In this document: one piece after another, positions 38,930 to 46,808 of the stretch
How the letters are laid out: the number at the start of each line of letters is the position of its first letter
How positions within the stretch are numbered: the first letter of the stretch is position 1
NCBI RefSeq assembly: GCF_026626665.1
Contig: NZ_JAPNKE010000002.1
Span: 414,501 to 478,500 of the forward strand
Length of the DNA: 64,000 nucleotides
Direction of reading: 5' to 3'
Source: Nannocystis pusilla
GTDB taxonomy: Bacteria > Myxococcota_A > Polyangia > Nannocystales > Nannocystaceae
Program-made: the position numbers and the translations under genes
Notes under the pieces: generated by a model
Databases searched by the model: none
What the model saw: only the letters and a program-made list of their open reading frames with translations
What the model was told of the DNA's origin: nothing

Positions 38930-39877
38930 TCAGCGGCTGCGTCGCGCCGCCTCGACGAGCCCGGCGGCGCGCCAGATCTGGACCGCGTGGTCGCAGCGCG
39001 GCACGACGACGAGGTGCTCCCGGTCGGGTGTCAGCAGCACGCGCTCGATGGCGCCTTTGTTATACGGCTTCAGCGTCAGCGCGCTGCTGCCGTCGGCGCG
39101 GTTCCACAGGACCAGCAGCGGATCGTGGGCGCCGCCGGTGGCCACGAGATCGTCGGCGAGGAGCGTCGCCGTCTGGGCGCCGAGCTTGTGCTCGCCCGTG
39201 AAGCTGGCGCGCGTCTCACCGCTGGCGACATCGACGATCGCGGTCGTCAGCGCCGGGAGCAGCAGCTCGGCGCCGTGAAAACTCAGGTCGTGCGCGATGC
39301 CGTGGCTCCGCAGCAGGCGGCGCTCGAGCCCCGACTCGGGGTCGCACAGGCGCACGTTGCAGGCGGCGTCCGCAGTGATCAGGAGCTCGCCGTCGGGAGA
39401 CAGCGCAGCGTCGGCCATCCACATCTGCTCGCCGGCGCGGGCGGCCAGCACGGTGCCGTCGTCGAGGTCGATCCGCGTGCGCTTGCCGTCGTGGCCGCCG
39501 ACCCATGCCGAGCGGCCGTCCGGCAGCACTGCGAGCCCGTGCAGGCGGGTGTCGCAGACGGGGTGGACGGCGATGCAGTGCAGCTCCGGCCAGGTGAGGA
39601 CCGCGACGGAGCCGACCCACAGCGTGGCGATCACCCGCGAGCGATCGGGCGTGAACTCGAGGCTCGAGACGGCGTCGTACGCGGCGGCGGGCACCTCGAC
39701 CTCGTGCGAGCCGCCGCTGGCGAGGTCGATCACGAGGATGCCGCCGGGACGACCGAGCAGCAGCTTCGCGCCGTCGGGGTCGAGCGTCGCGCAGTAGTTC
39801 CAGCCCGCGATCGGGATGTCGCGCTCGAGACAGGCGGCCATGAGCTGCTTGCGTTCTTTCAGCGGAGCGAGTGGCAT
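38930..39877 (-). CDS. WD40-like repeat protein
   Basis: A 315-residue protein made of WD40-type blades, for example LLLGRPGGILVIDLASG, SVAVLTWPELHCIAVHP, GKRTRIDLDDGTVL, ALSPDGELLITADAACNVRL and DPLLVLWNRADGS. No signal peptide or enzyme domain. ATG 39877 begins the frame. Seven or so blades would close one propeller. It is downstream of the GFA gene in the opposite orientation and upstream of another propeller gene on the same strand, so the two propellers may be cotranscribed. Role unknown; WD40 proteins usually assemble complexes. Confidence 0.78.
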   Translation of the reverse strand: MPLAPLKERKQLMAACLERDIPIAGWNYCATLDPDGAKLLLGRPGGILVIDLASGGSHEVEVPAAAYDAVSSLEFTPDRSRVIATLWVGSVAVLTWPELHCIAVHPVCDTRLHGLAVLPDGRSAWVGGHDGKRTRIDLDDGTVLAARAGEQMWMADAALSPDGELLITADAACNVRLCDPESGLERRLLRSHGIAHDLSFHGAELLLPALTTAIVDVASGETRASFTGEHKLGAQTATLLADDLVATGGAHDPLLVLWNRADGSSALTLKPYNKGAIERVLLTPDREHLVVVPRCDHAVQIWRAAGLVEAARRSR

Positions 39878-40078
39878 CGGCGTACTGTCGACGTGTACCA
39901 GAGGTGCGGGCCCGCGAGATCTCCGGGGCCGCGGATGGGCGGCAGCTTCGGCGGTGCCGCGTCCGAGGGGGCCGCCGGCCGCGGTCGGCGCCTGGATGCC
40001 GATGAGGACCCATCAGCGTCCCGGCGACCGATCGCGGCGCCTTGAAGTGAGGAGCGCGAACGGCTATGGCGCTGGGCC

Positions 40079-40477
40079 ATGACCACACATCGCGCCTCCT
40101 GTAGCTGCGGCCAGCTCGGCATCACGTGCGAGGGCGACCCCGTGCGCGTCTCGATCTGTCACTGCCTCGCCTGTCAACAGCGCACCGGGAGCGCCTTCGG
40201 CGTCCAGGCGCGCTTCGCTAGCGAGCGGGTGACGTTCTTCGGCGACGCGACCGAGTTCGCGCGCGTCGGCGACAGCGGCGGGCGTGCGACCTTCCGCTTC
40301 TGTCCGAGGTGCGGCTCGACCGTGTTCTGGGAGGCCGACGGTATCCCCGGCTTCGTCACGGTCGCCGTCGGTGCGTTCGCAGATCCGGGCTTCAAGGCGC
40401 CGCAGGTGTCGGTCTACGAGGAGCGCCGCCACGCCTGGGCGATCTCGCCGGACCTCGACATCGAGCACTTCGACTGA
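40079..40477 (+). CDS. GFA-family zinc protein
   Basis: A 132-residue protein of the glutathione-dependent formaldehyde-activating (Gfa, DUF636) fold. Zinc ligands are plain: CSCGQL near the start, CHCLACQQRTGSAFG (residues 27-41), and CPRCGSTVFW (75-84). Despite the family name most members have no proven activity with formaldehyde. It starts at ATG 40079 and is alone on the plus strand. Frequent in soil bacteria; no link to neighbours is visible. Confidence 0.88.
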   Translation: MTTHRASCSCGQLGITCEGDPVRVSICHCLACQQRTGSAFGVQARFASERVTFFGDATEFARVGDSGGRATFRFCPRCGSTVFWEADGIPGFVTVAVGAFADPGFKAPQVSVYEERRHAWAISPDLDIEHFD

Positions 40478-40581
40478 CGCGAGCGCGGAGGGACCGCGCG
40501 ACGCGACGGAGCTGCGGCGCAGCCTCGTGAGCGCCGCCAGCCTGCGGTTCGCAGGCTGCGGTCGATCCTTGTCCGGCCGGT

Positions 40582-41512
40582 TCAAGCGTCGCGCTTGACG
40601 ATGCCGCTGTAGCTCTGGAGCGATGCGGCGCTCACCGGGTCGACGTTGATCTTGTATTGGCGGTACTCGGAGATCGGCCCGTAGATCCGGCGCAGGTAGT
40701 AGCCGTCGTCGAGATCGGCCTGACCGCAATGGTCGTGAGCGCGCCGCCGAAGCCGCGCACGTGGCAGAGCTCGGCGTGGATCACGTCATTGTAGCCGGGG
40801 CTGCTGCTGGACTCGTAGTTGCACGCGACCATGTCGACGTGGCTGTCCGGGTACCAAGAACTGGGGTGCGGATTGTAGATCGTCGCCGAGCCGGTCGCCG
40901 AGCCGAGCTCCTGCACTCGACCGGGCGCGCCGGCGAAGCGGGAGCCCATGTAGCTCTGGAAGTTGGCCCACGACAGGCACGTGAAGTCGCTCTGGTCGGT
41001 GTGGAGGATGTCCTCGAAGGCCGCCAGCGGGTCGGCACCGGGGACCGCGAGGGCCGGGGCGCGAGGGCCGGGCGGCCCTCGGCGGCGATCTGCCAGTCGT
41101 GGGCGCGTTGCAGGGCCTCGGGGACGGGCGCGTCGTCGGCGGCGACCGCGAGGTACAGCTCGAGCGGGGTGGCCTGCTGGGAGGTGACGAGACCGCCGTA
41201 ATCGAAGCCGCCGTCCCGGCCGAGGATCGTCACGTCGACCGGGAAGTGTCCGTCGACGTCGGCGTCGCCGCGGCTGAAGTAGATGGTGGTCTCGGCGTCG
41301 GCCTCGACCACTGCGACGATCCGGTCCTCGAGCGATTCGCCGTCCTCGTGGATCTCGAAAGCACGCGACCGGGCGCCCGCTGGCTGCGCGGCGTCCACCG
41401 AGGCGACCGGGTCGTCGACGTCGACGGAGAGCGCCGCGAGCGAGGTGTCGTCGTCGCACGCCAGCGGGGCGAAGAGGGCGAGGAGGATGAAGGAATGAAT
41501 CGACTTGGTCAT
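40582..41512 (-). CDS. Lipoprotein of unknown function, two frameshifts as read
   Basis: About 310 residues. The signal has lipobox APLAC (Cys 19) followed by DDD. The N-terminal half (SLEDRIVAVVEADAETTIYF and on) is beta-rich; the C-terminal half has DQSDFTCLSWANFQSYMGSR, DMVACNYESSSSPGYNDV and, in a third frame, HCGQADLDDGYYLRRIYGPI to the stop at 40582. The breaks lie near 41060 (C run in a GGCCC-rich stretch) and near 40722; both fit one missing base. The start at ATG 41512 is set by the signal. I do not recognise the family. Confidence 0.65.
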
Positions 41513-41766
41513 GTGACTCGTGCTCTTTCGGTTCAGCGTCGCCGACGCGACCCGTCGCCCCGGGGAGCAGCCCCTCGGCGCGCCTCGGCCCATCGGCGCT
41601 TCGAGAGTCGAGACCCGAGCCGAAACAATTCACGCTGCACGAAATTTTCTCCGCGGCGCTGTTTCTCCGCGAACCCGACGATGAGAGCGAGGTCGCGCGT
41701 GGATGATCCGCGGACGTGCTCGCGCCGGGGTGGCCCCGGCGCGCGCCGTGGTGCTATGAGATCAGG

Positions 41767-42402
41767 GTGACGCGAAGTCGCCTCTTGTGTCTGTGCCTCG
41801 TCGCCTGTCAGGCCGGAGGCCCGGGGAAGGATCCACAGGCGTCGACGGCGGATGCTTCGCTCGAGGGAGCGCCCGATCCGGCGCGTCTCGCCGCCGATCG
41901 GCGAACACGAGTGCTCGGATTCTTCGGCGACGTCGCCGATCGCATGGTCGCGGCGGTCCGGCAGGTGTCGGCGTCGGAGCCGAAGAGCCGGGTCGCGTAC
42001 TCCGAGGCGCTCGCGCTCGCCACGCCGGCGGCGATGCCGTTACACACCGACCTGCTCGAGAAGTGGCAGACGAGCATGATCGAGATGGCGGCGGCGATGC
42101 TCGAGCCCGGGTTCCAGGAGGCGATGTCGGCGAGCGTTCAGCCCAAGCTGGAGGCCGCGATGAAGGAGGTCGCGGCCCCGGGCCTGCCGGAGGCCGATCC
42201 TACCGACTGCACGCGGCTGGCCCGGCGGATCGTGGAGATGGCCGGCGAGGGGCCGACGGTGAAGAAGCTGCGGGAGACGCTCGCGCACGCCTTTCAGCGC
42301 TTCGCGCCGGTCCTGCCGCCCGAGGTCGCGGCGTGCCAGCCGACCGGCCCGATCAGCCTCGCTGTGTATGACGTATGCGTGGCGGATGCGTCGAAGCCGT
42401 GA
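41767..42402 (+). CDS. Helical lipoprotein of unknown function
   Basis: A 211-residue predicted lipoprotein starting at GTG 41767: signal VTRSRLLCLCLVAC (lipid Cys 14), then an all-helical body (RVLGFFGDVADRMVAAVRQV, LLEKWQTSMIEMAAAM, LEAAMKEVAAPG) with two or more Cys near the C-terminus that may form a disulphide. Such small helical lipoproteins of about 200 residues occur often in myxobacteria; no function is known to me. It converges with pepN, the stops being about 28 bases apart. Confidence 0.72.
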   Translation: MTRSRLLCLCLVACQAGGPGKDPQASTADASLEGAPDPARLAADRRTRVLGFFGDVADRMVAAVRQVSASEPKSRVAYSEALALATPAAMPLHTDLLEKWQTSMIEMAAAMLEPGFQEAMSASVQPKLEAAMKEVAAPGLPEADPTDCTRLARRIVEMAGEGPTVKKLRETLAHAFQRFAPVLPPEVAACQPTGPISLAVYDVCVADASKP

Positions 42403-42429
42403 CGCCGGGGCAGGTCTGCGCCGCCGCGT

Positions 42430-45075
42430 TCACGCCGGCGCGAGGGCGCGGTCGACGATCTCGCGGACCGCCTTCGACAGGCCCGGTTGACCGGCGATGC
42501 GCTCGAGCTGGGCGCGCATGCTCTGCTGGCGGGTGGGGTCGAAGCGGCGCCAGGGGTTGAAGGCGGCGACCAGGCGGGCGGCGAGCTGGGAGTTGTGGGG
42601 GTCGATGGCCAGCACCTTGTCGGCGACGAGGGCGTGGCCGCGGCCGTCCTTGCGGTGGAACTGATGCTGGTTGCGCACGCCGAACACGCCAACGAGCGAG
42701 CGGGCGCGGTTGGGGTTGAGCAGGTTGAAGTCGGGGTGGTCGGCGAGGGCGGTGACGCGCTCGAGCGTGTCGGGGTGGCTGGAGGCGGCCTGGAGGGCGA
42801 ACCACTTGTCGAGCACCAGCGGGTCCTTGTGCCAGCGGCGGTGGAACTCGGCCAGGGCCGCGTCGCGCTCGGGGCCGCCGTGGTCGATGAGGCAGGCGAG
42901 GGCGGCCTCGCTGTCGGTCATGTTGTCGGCGAGGTGGAATTGCGACACCGCGAGGGCGACGAGCTCGGGCTCGCCGAGCGTGACGAGGTAGGCGAGGGCG
43001 AGGTTGCGGAGCTTGCGGCGGTCGACCTCGGCGCGCTCGATGCGGTACGGGCCCTGCGGCGCGCTGCTCTGATAGATGGCGAGCAGGGGCTCGCGCAGGG
43101 CGGCGGCGAGGGCCTGGACCGCGAACTCGCGGGCCTCGTGCAGGGCGTCGACGGCGACCACCGGCTGGTGCTGGCCGAGCAGCCGCTCGTTCGGCAGGGT
43201 CAGCGCCAGGGCTTTGAGCGAGCCGTCGAGGCCGGGGTCGGCGACGATCTTCGCGCAGGCGTCGACGAAGGCGCGGTCGAGCGCGAGCGGGCGGCGGGCC
43301 TCGACGTCGGCGGCGAGCCGCAGGAGCACGCGCCGGCCGAGCTCCTGGCCCGCGTCCCAGCGCGAGAAGGCGTCGGGGTCGGCGGCCATGAGGCGGGCCA
43401 GGTCGGCGTCGCTGCGCTCGACCTCGAGCTCGACCGGGGCCGAGAAGCCGCGCAGCAGCGAGGCCACCGGCGCGGCCGGGACGCCCTCGAAGCGGAAGCT
43501 CTGGCTGCGCTCGCGCAGCTCGAGCACGCGGGTGTCGGCGCCGGCGGCTGTCTCTCCGGACAGCTTGAGCGGGAGCGGGCCGCCCGGCCCGAGCAGGCCG
43601 ACGGCGACCGGGATGTGCAAGAGCTCGGCGCTGGTGCGGCCGCGCGGCGGGGCCTGCTCGAGCGTGAGGGTGTAGCTGCGGGTGTTGGCGTCGTACTCGC
43701 CGCGGGCGCGCACGACCGGCGTGCCGACCTGGCTGTACCAGCGGCCGAACTGCTCGAGGTCGACGCCGTTGGCGTCGGCGAGGGCGGCGCGGAAGTCGTC
43801 GCAGGTGACGGCCTGGCCGTCGTGGCGCTCGAAGTAGAGGTCCATGCCGCGGCGGAAGCCGGCCTCGCCGAGCAGGGTCCGCATCATGCCGATGACCTCG
43901 GCGCCCTTCTCGTACACCGTGGTGGTGTAGAAGTTGTTCATCTCGATGTACGACTCGGGCCGGATCGGGTGGGCCATCGGGCCGCTGTCCTCGGCGAACT
44001 GATTGGTGCGCAGCGCCAGGACGTCGCCGATCCGCGCGACCGCGGGCGAGCCCATGTCGGCGCTGAACAGGCGGTCGCGGAAGACGGTGAGGCCCTCCTT
44101 CAAGGTGAGCTGGAACCAGTCGCGGCAGGTGACGCGGTTGCCGGTCCAGTTGTGGAAGTACTCGTGGGCGATGACCGACTCGATGCCGTCGTAGTCGTCG
44201 TCGGTGGCGGTGTCGGGCCGCGCCAGCACGTACTTGGCGTTGAACAGGTTGAGGCCCTTGTTCTCCATGGCCCCGAGGTTGAAGTCGTTGACCGCGACGA
44301 TCATGTAGATGTCGAGGTCGTACTCGCGCCCGAACTTGTCCTCGTCCCAGCGCATCGAGGCCTGCAGCGAGCGCAGGGCGTGGGCGCACCGGTCGATGTT
44401 GTCGGGCTCGACCCAGATCTCGAGGCGGACGGTGCGGCCGGAGCGGGTGACGAATTCGCCGGGGAAGCAGCGCAGGTCGCCGGCCACCAGCGCGAACAGG
44501 TAGCTCGGCTTGGGGAACGGGTCGTCCCAGCGGGCGAAGTGGCGGCCGCCGTCGAGGTCGCCGGTGGCGACGCGGTTGCCGTTGGCGAGCAGCACCGGAT
44601 ATTTGGCCTTGTCGGCCTCGACGACGGCGCTGTAGCGGGCCATGACGTCGGGGCGGTCGAGGAACCAGGTGATCCGGCGGAAGCCCTCGGCCTCGCACTG
44701 CGTGCAGAAGTTGCCGCTCGAGCGGTAGAGGCCCGACAGCTCGAGGTTGTCCTGCGGCCGGATCTCGACCACCGTCGCCAGAGTGAAGGCGGCCCCGGGG
44801 GCGGGGATCGTGAGGCTCGTCGGGCTCACGACGTACTCGCCGGCGGACAGCTCGCGGCCGCCCAGCGCGACCGACACGTGGCGCAGGTTCTCGCCGTCGA
44901 GCACCAGCGGCGCGGCCTGGGGAGCGCCGTCCAGGCGCCGCACGGTGAGCGTGGCGTGGACCCGCGTGGTCTCCTCGCCGAGCTCGAACCGCAGGTCGAC
45001 CCGGTCGATGGTGTAATCGGGGCGGCGGTAGTCCTTGCGGAAGATCGGCTGCGGCGCGGGCTTGGCCTCGGTCAT
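42430..45075 (-). CDS. pepN: Aminopeptidase N
   Basis: An 881-residue M1 zinc metallopeptidase that removes N-terminal residues from peptides in the cytoplasm. The exopeptidase motif GAMENKGLN and the zinc site HEYFHNWTGN, with the third ligand Glu in LKEGLTVFRD, are intact. Length and the C-terminal DUF3458-type helical domain match E. coli PepN. The start at ATG 45075 gives the usual short N-terminal arm (MTEAKPAPQPIFRKDYRRPD). Single continuous frame. It is divergent from the ACP operon across about 500 bases. Confidence 0.96.
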   Translation of the reverse strand: MTEAKPAPQPIFRKDYRRPDYTIDRVDLRFELGEETTRVHATLTVRRLDGAPQAAPLVLDGENLRHVSVALGGRELSAGEYVVSPTSLTIPAPGAAFTLATVVEIRPQDNLELSGLYRSSGNFCTQCEAEGFRRITWFLDRPDVMARYSAVVEADKAKYPVLLANGNRVATGDLDGGRHFARWDDPFPKPSYLFALVAGDLRCFPGEFVTRSGRTVRLEIWVEPDNIDRCAHALRSLQASMRWDEDKFGREYDLDIYMIVAVNDFNLGAMENKGLNLFNAKYVLARPDTATDDDYDGIESVIAHEYFHNWTGNRVTCRDWFQLTLKEGLTVFRDRLFSADMGSPAVARIGDVLALRTNQFAEDSGPMAHPIRPESYIEMNNFYTTTVYEKGAEVIGMMRTLLGEAGFRRGMDLYFERHDGQAVTCDDFRAALADANGVDLEQFGRWYSQVGTPVVRARGEYDANTRSYTLTLEQAPPRGRTSAELLHIPVAVGLLGPGGPLPLKLSGETAAGADTRVLELRERSQSFRFEGVPAAPVASLLRGFSAPVELEVERSDADLARLMAADPDAFSRWDAGQELGRRVLLRLAADVEARRPLALDRAFVDACAKIVADPGLDGSLKALALTLPNERLLGQHQPVVAVDALHEAREFAVQALAAALREPLLAIYQSSAPQGPYRIERAEVDRRKLRNLALAYLVTLGEPELVALAVSQFHLADNMTDSEAALACLIDHGGPERDAALAEFHRRWHKDPLVLDKWFALQAASSHPDTLERVTALADHPDFNLLNPNRARSLVGVFGVRNQHQFHRKDGRGHALVADKVLAIDPHNSQLAARLVAAFNPWRRFDPTRQQSMRAQLERIAGQPGLSKAVREIVDRALAPA

Positions 45076-45518
45076 GATCCTGGTGTACCGAGCGCGCCCC
45101 CTGCTTCAAGCCCGCCAGGGCCCGCGCGCGGGCTTTACCGCGGTTTGCCGGGGGCGGCGGCGTGCGAGTCGGCGCACGCCGACCCGCAGGGCGTCGGGCG
45201 GGGCGGGCGCCCGCGGCGAGGTCGCCCGGCTGACGCGACCCGCGGAGGTCTTCGCGCCGGCGACGGATGGCGGCAGTGTCGACATTGGTGATTCGCGGCA
45301 CGTCGCTCGAGTGTGCATATTGTGACGCGCATCCCTGGGCGCCGGGCCGACACGGGTAGGTCCCAGGGTCGGCGCCCGCGGACGTGGGCCCTCGCGGGCG
45401 CCGATCGGGCCTGGAGGGCGAGCGGGGCGGTTTCACGGGCGCTGCGGCGGATGCTCACGCGCGGCCGGCGATCCCGCGGCGGGGCGGCGTCGCTATCCCG
45501 ATCGCTTCAATGACATGA
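45076..45518. other. Divergent intergenic region between pepN and the ACP operon
   Basis: No gene supported. It contains an 18-base stretch GCGGCGTCGCTATCCCG-like (about 45483-45500) that recurs at 38758-38775 in the spacer before the propeller gene, and AT-richer patches near 45285-45325 that may hold promoters. Confidence 0.45.
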
Positions 45519-45553
45519 GGCCGCCCTCGCGCGATAGGCCCGCGAGGGCGGCC
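45519..45553 (+). promoter_or_regulatory. Strong leader hairpin just before the ACP ribosome site
   Basis: GGCCGCCCTCGCG (45519-45531) pairs perfectly over 13 bases with CGCGAGGGCGGCC (45541-45553) around a 9-base loop. The GGAGAG ribosome site of the ACP gene begins about 8 bases after the stem and the GTG start is 20 bases after it. Since the gene upstream is divergent, this is not a terminator for it; attenuation or translational control of the operon is a reasonable inference. Confidence 0.5.
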
Positions 45554-45573
45554 CTCTTACCGGAGAGATTATC

Positions 45574-45864
45574 GTGGAAGGAACCAGCGAAAGTGACCTG
45601 ATCCTCGCCCGCGTGCGCGCGCTGATCGCCGAGAGCGTGCGCCAGCCGGCGTCCGCCATCCCGCTCGACGCCCGCGTCGACGGCAGCGAGCTCGGCATCG
45701 ACTCCCTCGGGCTCATCAAGCTGATGGTGCGCATCGAGGAGACGTTCGACATCACGATGCCCGACCTCGCCGCGCCCGGGGCGGCCCCGTTCGGCTCGGT
45801 GCGCGAGGTGGCCGCGCTGGTCGCCCGCGAGGTGGCCGCGCGCCAGGCGGGAGGTGCCCAGTGA
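45574..45864 (+). CDS. Acyl carrier protein
   Basis: A 96-residue stand-alone acyl carrier protein. The phosphopantetheine site is GIDSLGLIKLM with Ser 44, followed by the acidic helix VRIEETFDITMPDLA. GTG 45574 is the start, with GGAGAG seven bases upstream. It overlaps the methyltransferase start by four bases (GTGA), so translation is coupled. The gene set (ACP, CFA-like methyltransferase, fatty acyl-AMP ligase) implies that this ACP carries a fatty acid delivered by the ligase and modified by the methyltransferase. Confidence 0.9.
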   Translation: MEGTSESDLILARVRALIAESVRQPASAIPLDARVDGSELGIDSLGLIKLMVRIEETFDITMPDLAAPGAAPFGSVREVAALVAREVAARQAGGAQ

Positions 45865-46808
45865 CCGCCGCCGCCCACACCCGCGCCGAGCGCGAGGCCA
45901 ACCTCCGCAGCGCCTTCGACCAGCGTGAACACGAGCGCCAGGCCGTGGCGGCCCACTATGAGCACAGCCCGGAGATCTTCTCGCTGGTGCTCGACAGCCG
46001 CCTGGCCTATGCGACAGGTGTATACGAGCACGCCGGCGAGGACCTCGAGACGGCCCAGGCCCGCAAGTACGCCCGGATCGCCGCCAAGCTCGACATCCGG
46101 CCCGGTCAGCGCGTGCTCGACGTCGGCTGCGGCTGGGGCTCGAACCTGCTGTACCTGGCCCAGCACAGCGAGGGCGTGTTCCAGGGCATCACCCTCAGCG
46201 CGCAGCAGCGCGAGGAAGCGCTCCGCCGGGCCCGCGCGTGGGGCGTGGCCGATCGCGTGCAGATCGACGTGTGCCACGTCGAGGACCTGAAGCTCCGGCC
46301 CGAGTCGTTCGACGCGGTGCTGTTCAGCGGCAGCATCGTCCACATGCACAACCGGCCGGCGGTGCACGAGATGGTGGGCGAGCTGCTGAAGCCCGGCGGG
46401 CGGGTGCTGATCTCCGACTGTTACTTCCCGGTCCAGCCGCGCGGCGATCGTGACAGCGCGGCCACCGAGTACATCTTCGTCGAGGCGCTCGGCTACTGCC
46501 GCCTGATCGGCCTGGCGGAGGAGCTGCAGCTGATGGAGCGCGCCGGCCTCGACATCCTCCACGTCGAGGACCTGACCCGCCACTACGCGCAGACTCTGGC
46601 CCACTGGATCGACAACGTGCGCAAGCACCGAAAGACGATCGACGCCATGGCCCCGGGCTTCGCCGCGGTGCTGCAGCAGTACATGACCGTGGCGCGCATG
46701 AGCTTCGCCCGCCGCACCGCGCTCGAGTACATGATCCTGGCGACGAAGGGCGCGCCGACGGTGGACCCGGGGGCGTGGCCGATCGCGCAGAAGGGCGGGC
46801 GGTCGTGA
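45861..46808 (+). CDS. Cyclopropane-fatty-acid-synthase-like SAM methyltransferase
   Basis: A 315-residue class I methyltransferase. The SAM loop is VLDVGCGWGSNLLYLA (residues 85-100), then GITLSAQQREEALRRA and FDAVLFSGSIVHM as post-I and IV motifs. The C-terminal part VEDLTRHYAQTLAHWIDNV resembles the HY..TL..W region of cyclopropane fatty acid synthases and related lipid methyltransferases. It lacks the long N-terminal domain of full CFA synthases (about 380 residues), as seen in shorter acyl-methylating relatives. Start GTG 45861 overlaps the ACP stop; its own stop overlaps the ligase start by four bases. I infer methylation or cyclopropanation of an ACP-bound unsaturated acyl chain. Confidence 0.85.
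   Translation: MTAAAHTRAEREANLRSAFDQREHERQAVAAHYEHSPEIFSLVLDSRLAYATGVYEHAGEDLETAQARKYARIAAKLDIRPGQRVLDVGCGWGSNLLYLAQHSEGVFQGITLSAQQREEALRRARAWGVADRVQIDVCHVEDLKLRPESFDAVLFSGSIVHMHNRPAVHEMVGELLKPGGRVLISDCYFPVQPRGDRDSAATEYIFVEALGYCRLIGLAEELQLMERAGLDILHVEDLTRHYAQTLAHWIDNVRKHRKTIDAMAPGFAAVLQQYMTVARMSFARRTALEYMILATKGAPTVDPGAWPIAQKGGRS

Noticed and set aside
42487..45291. 934-codon plus-strand frame opposite pepN
   Set aside because: Antisense of pepN; all M1 peptidase motifs are on the minus strand in one frame.
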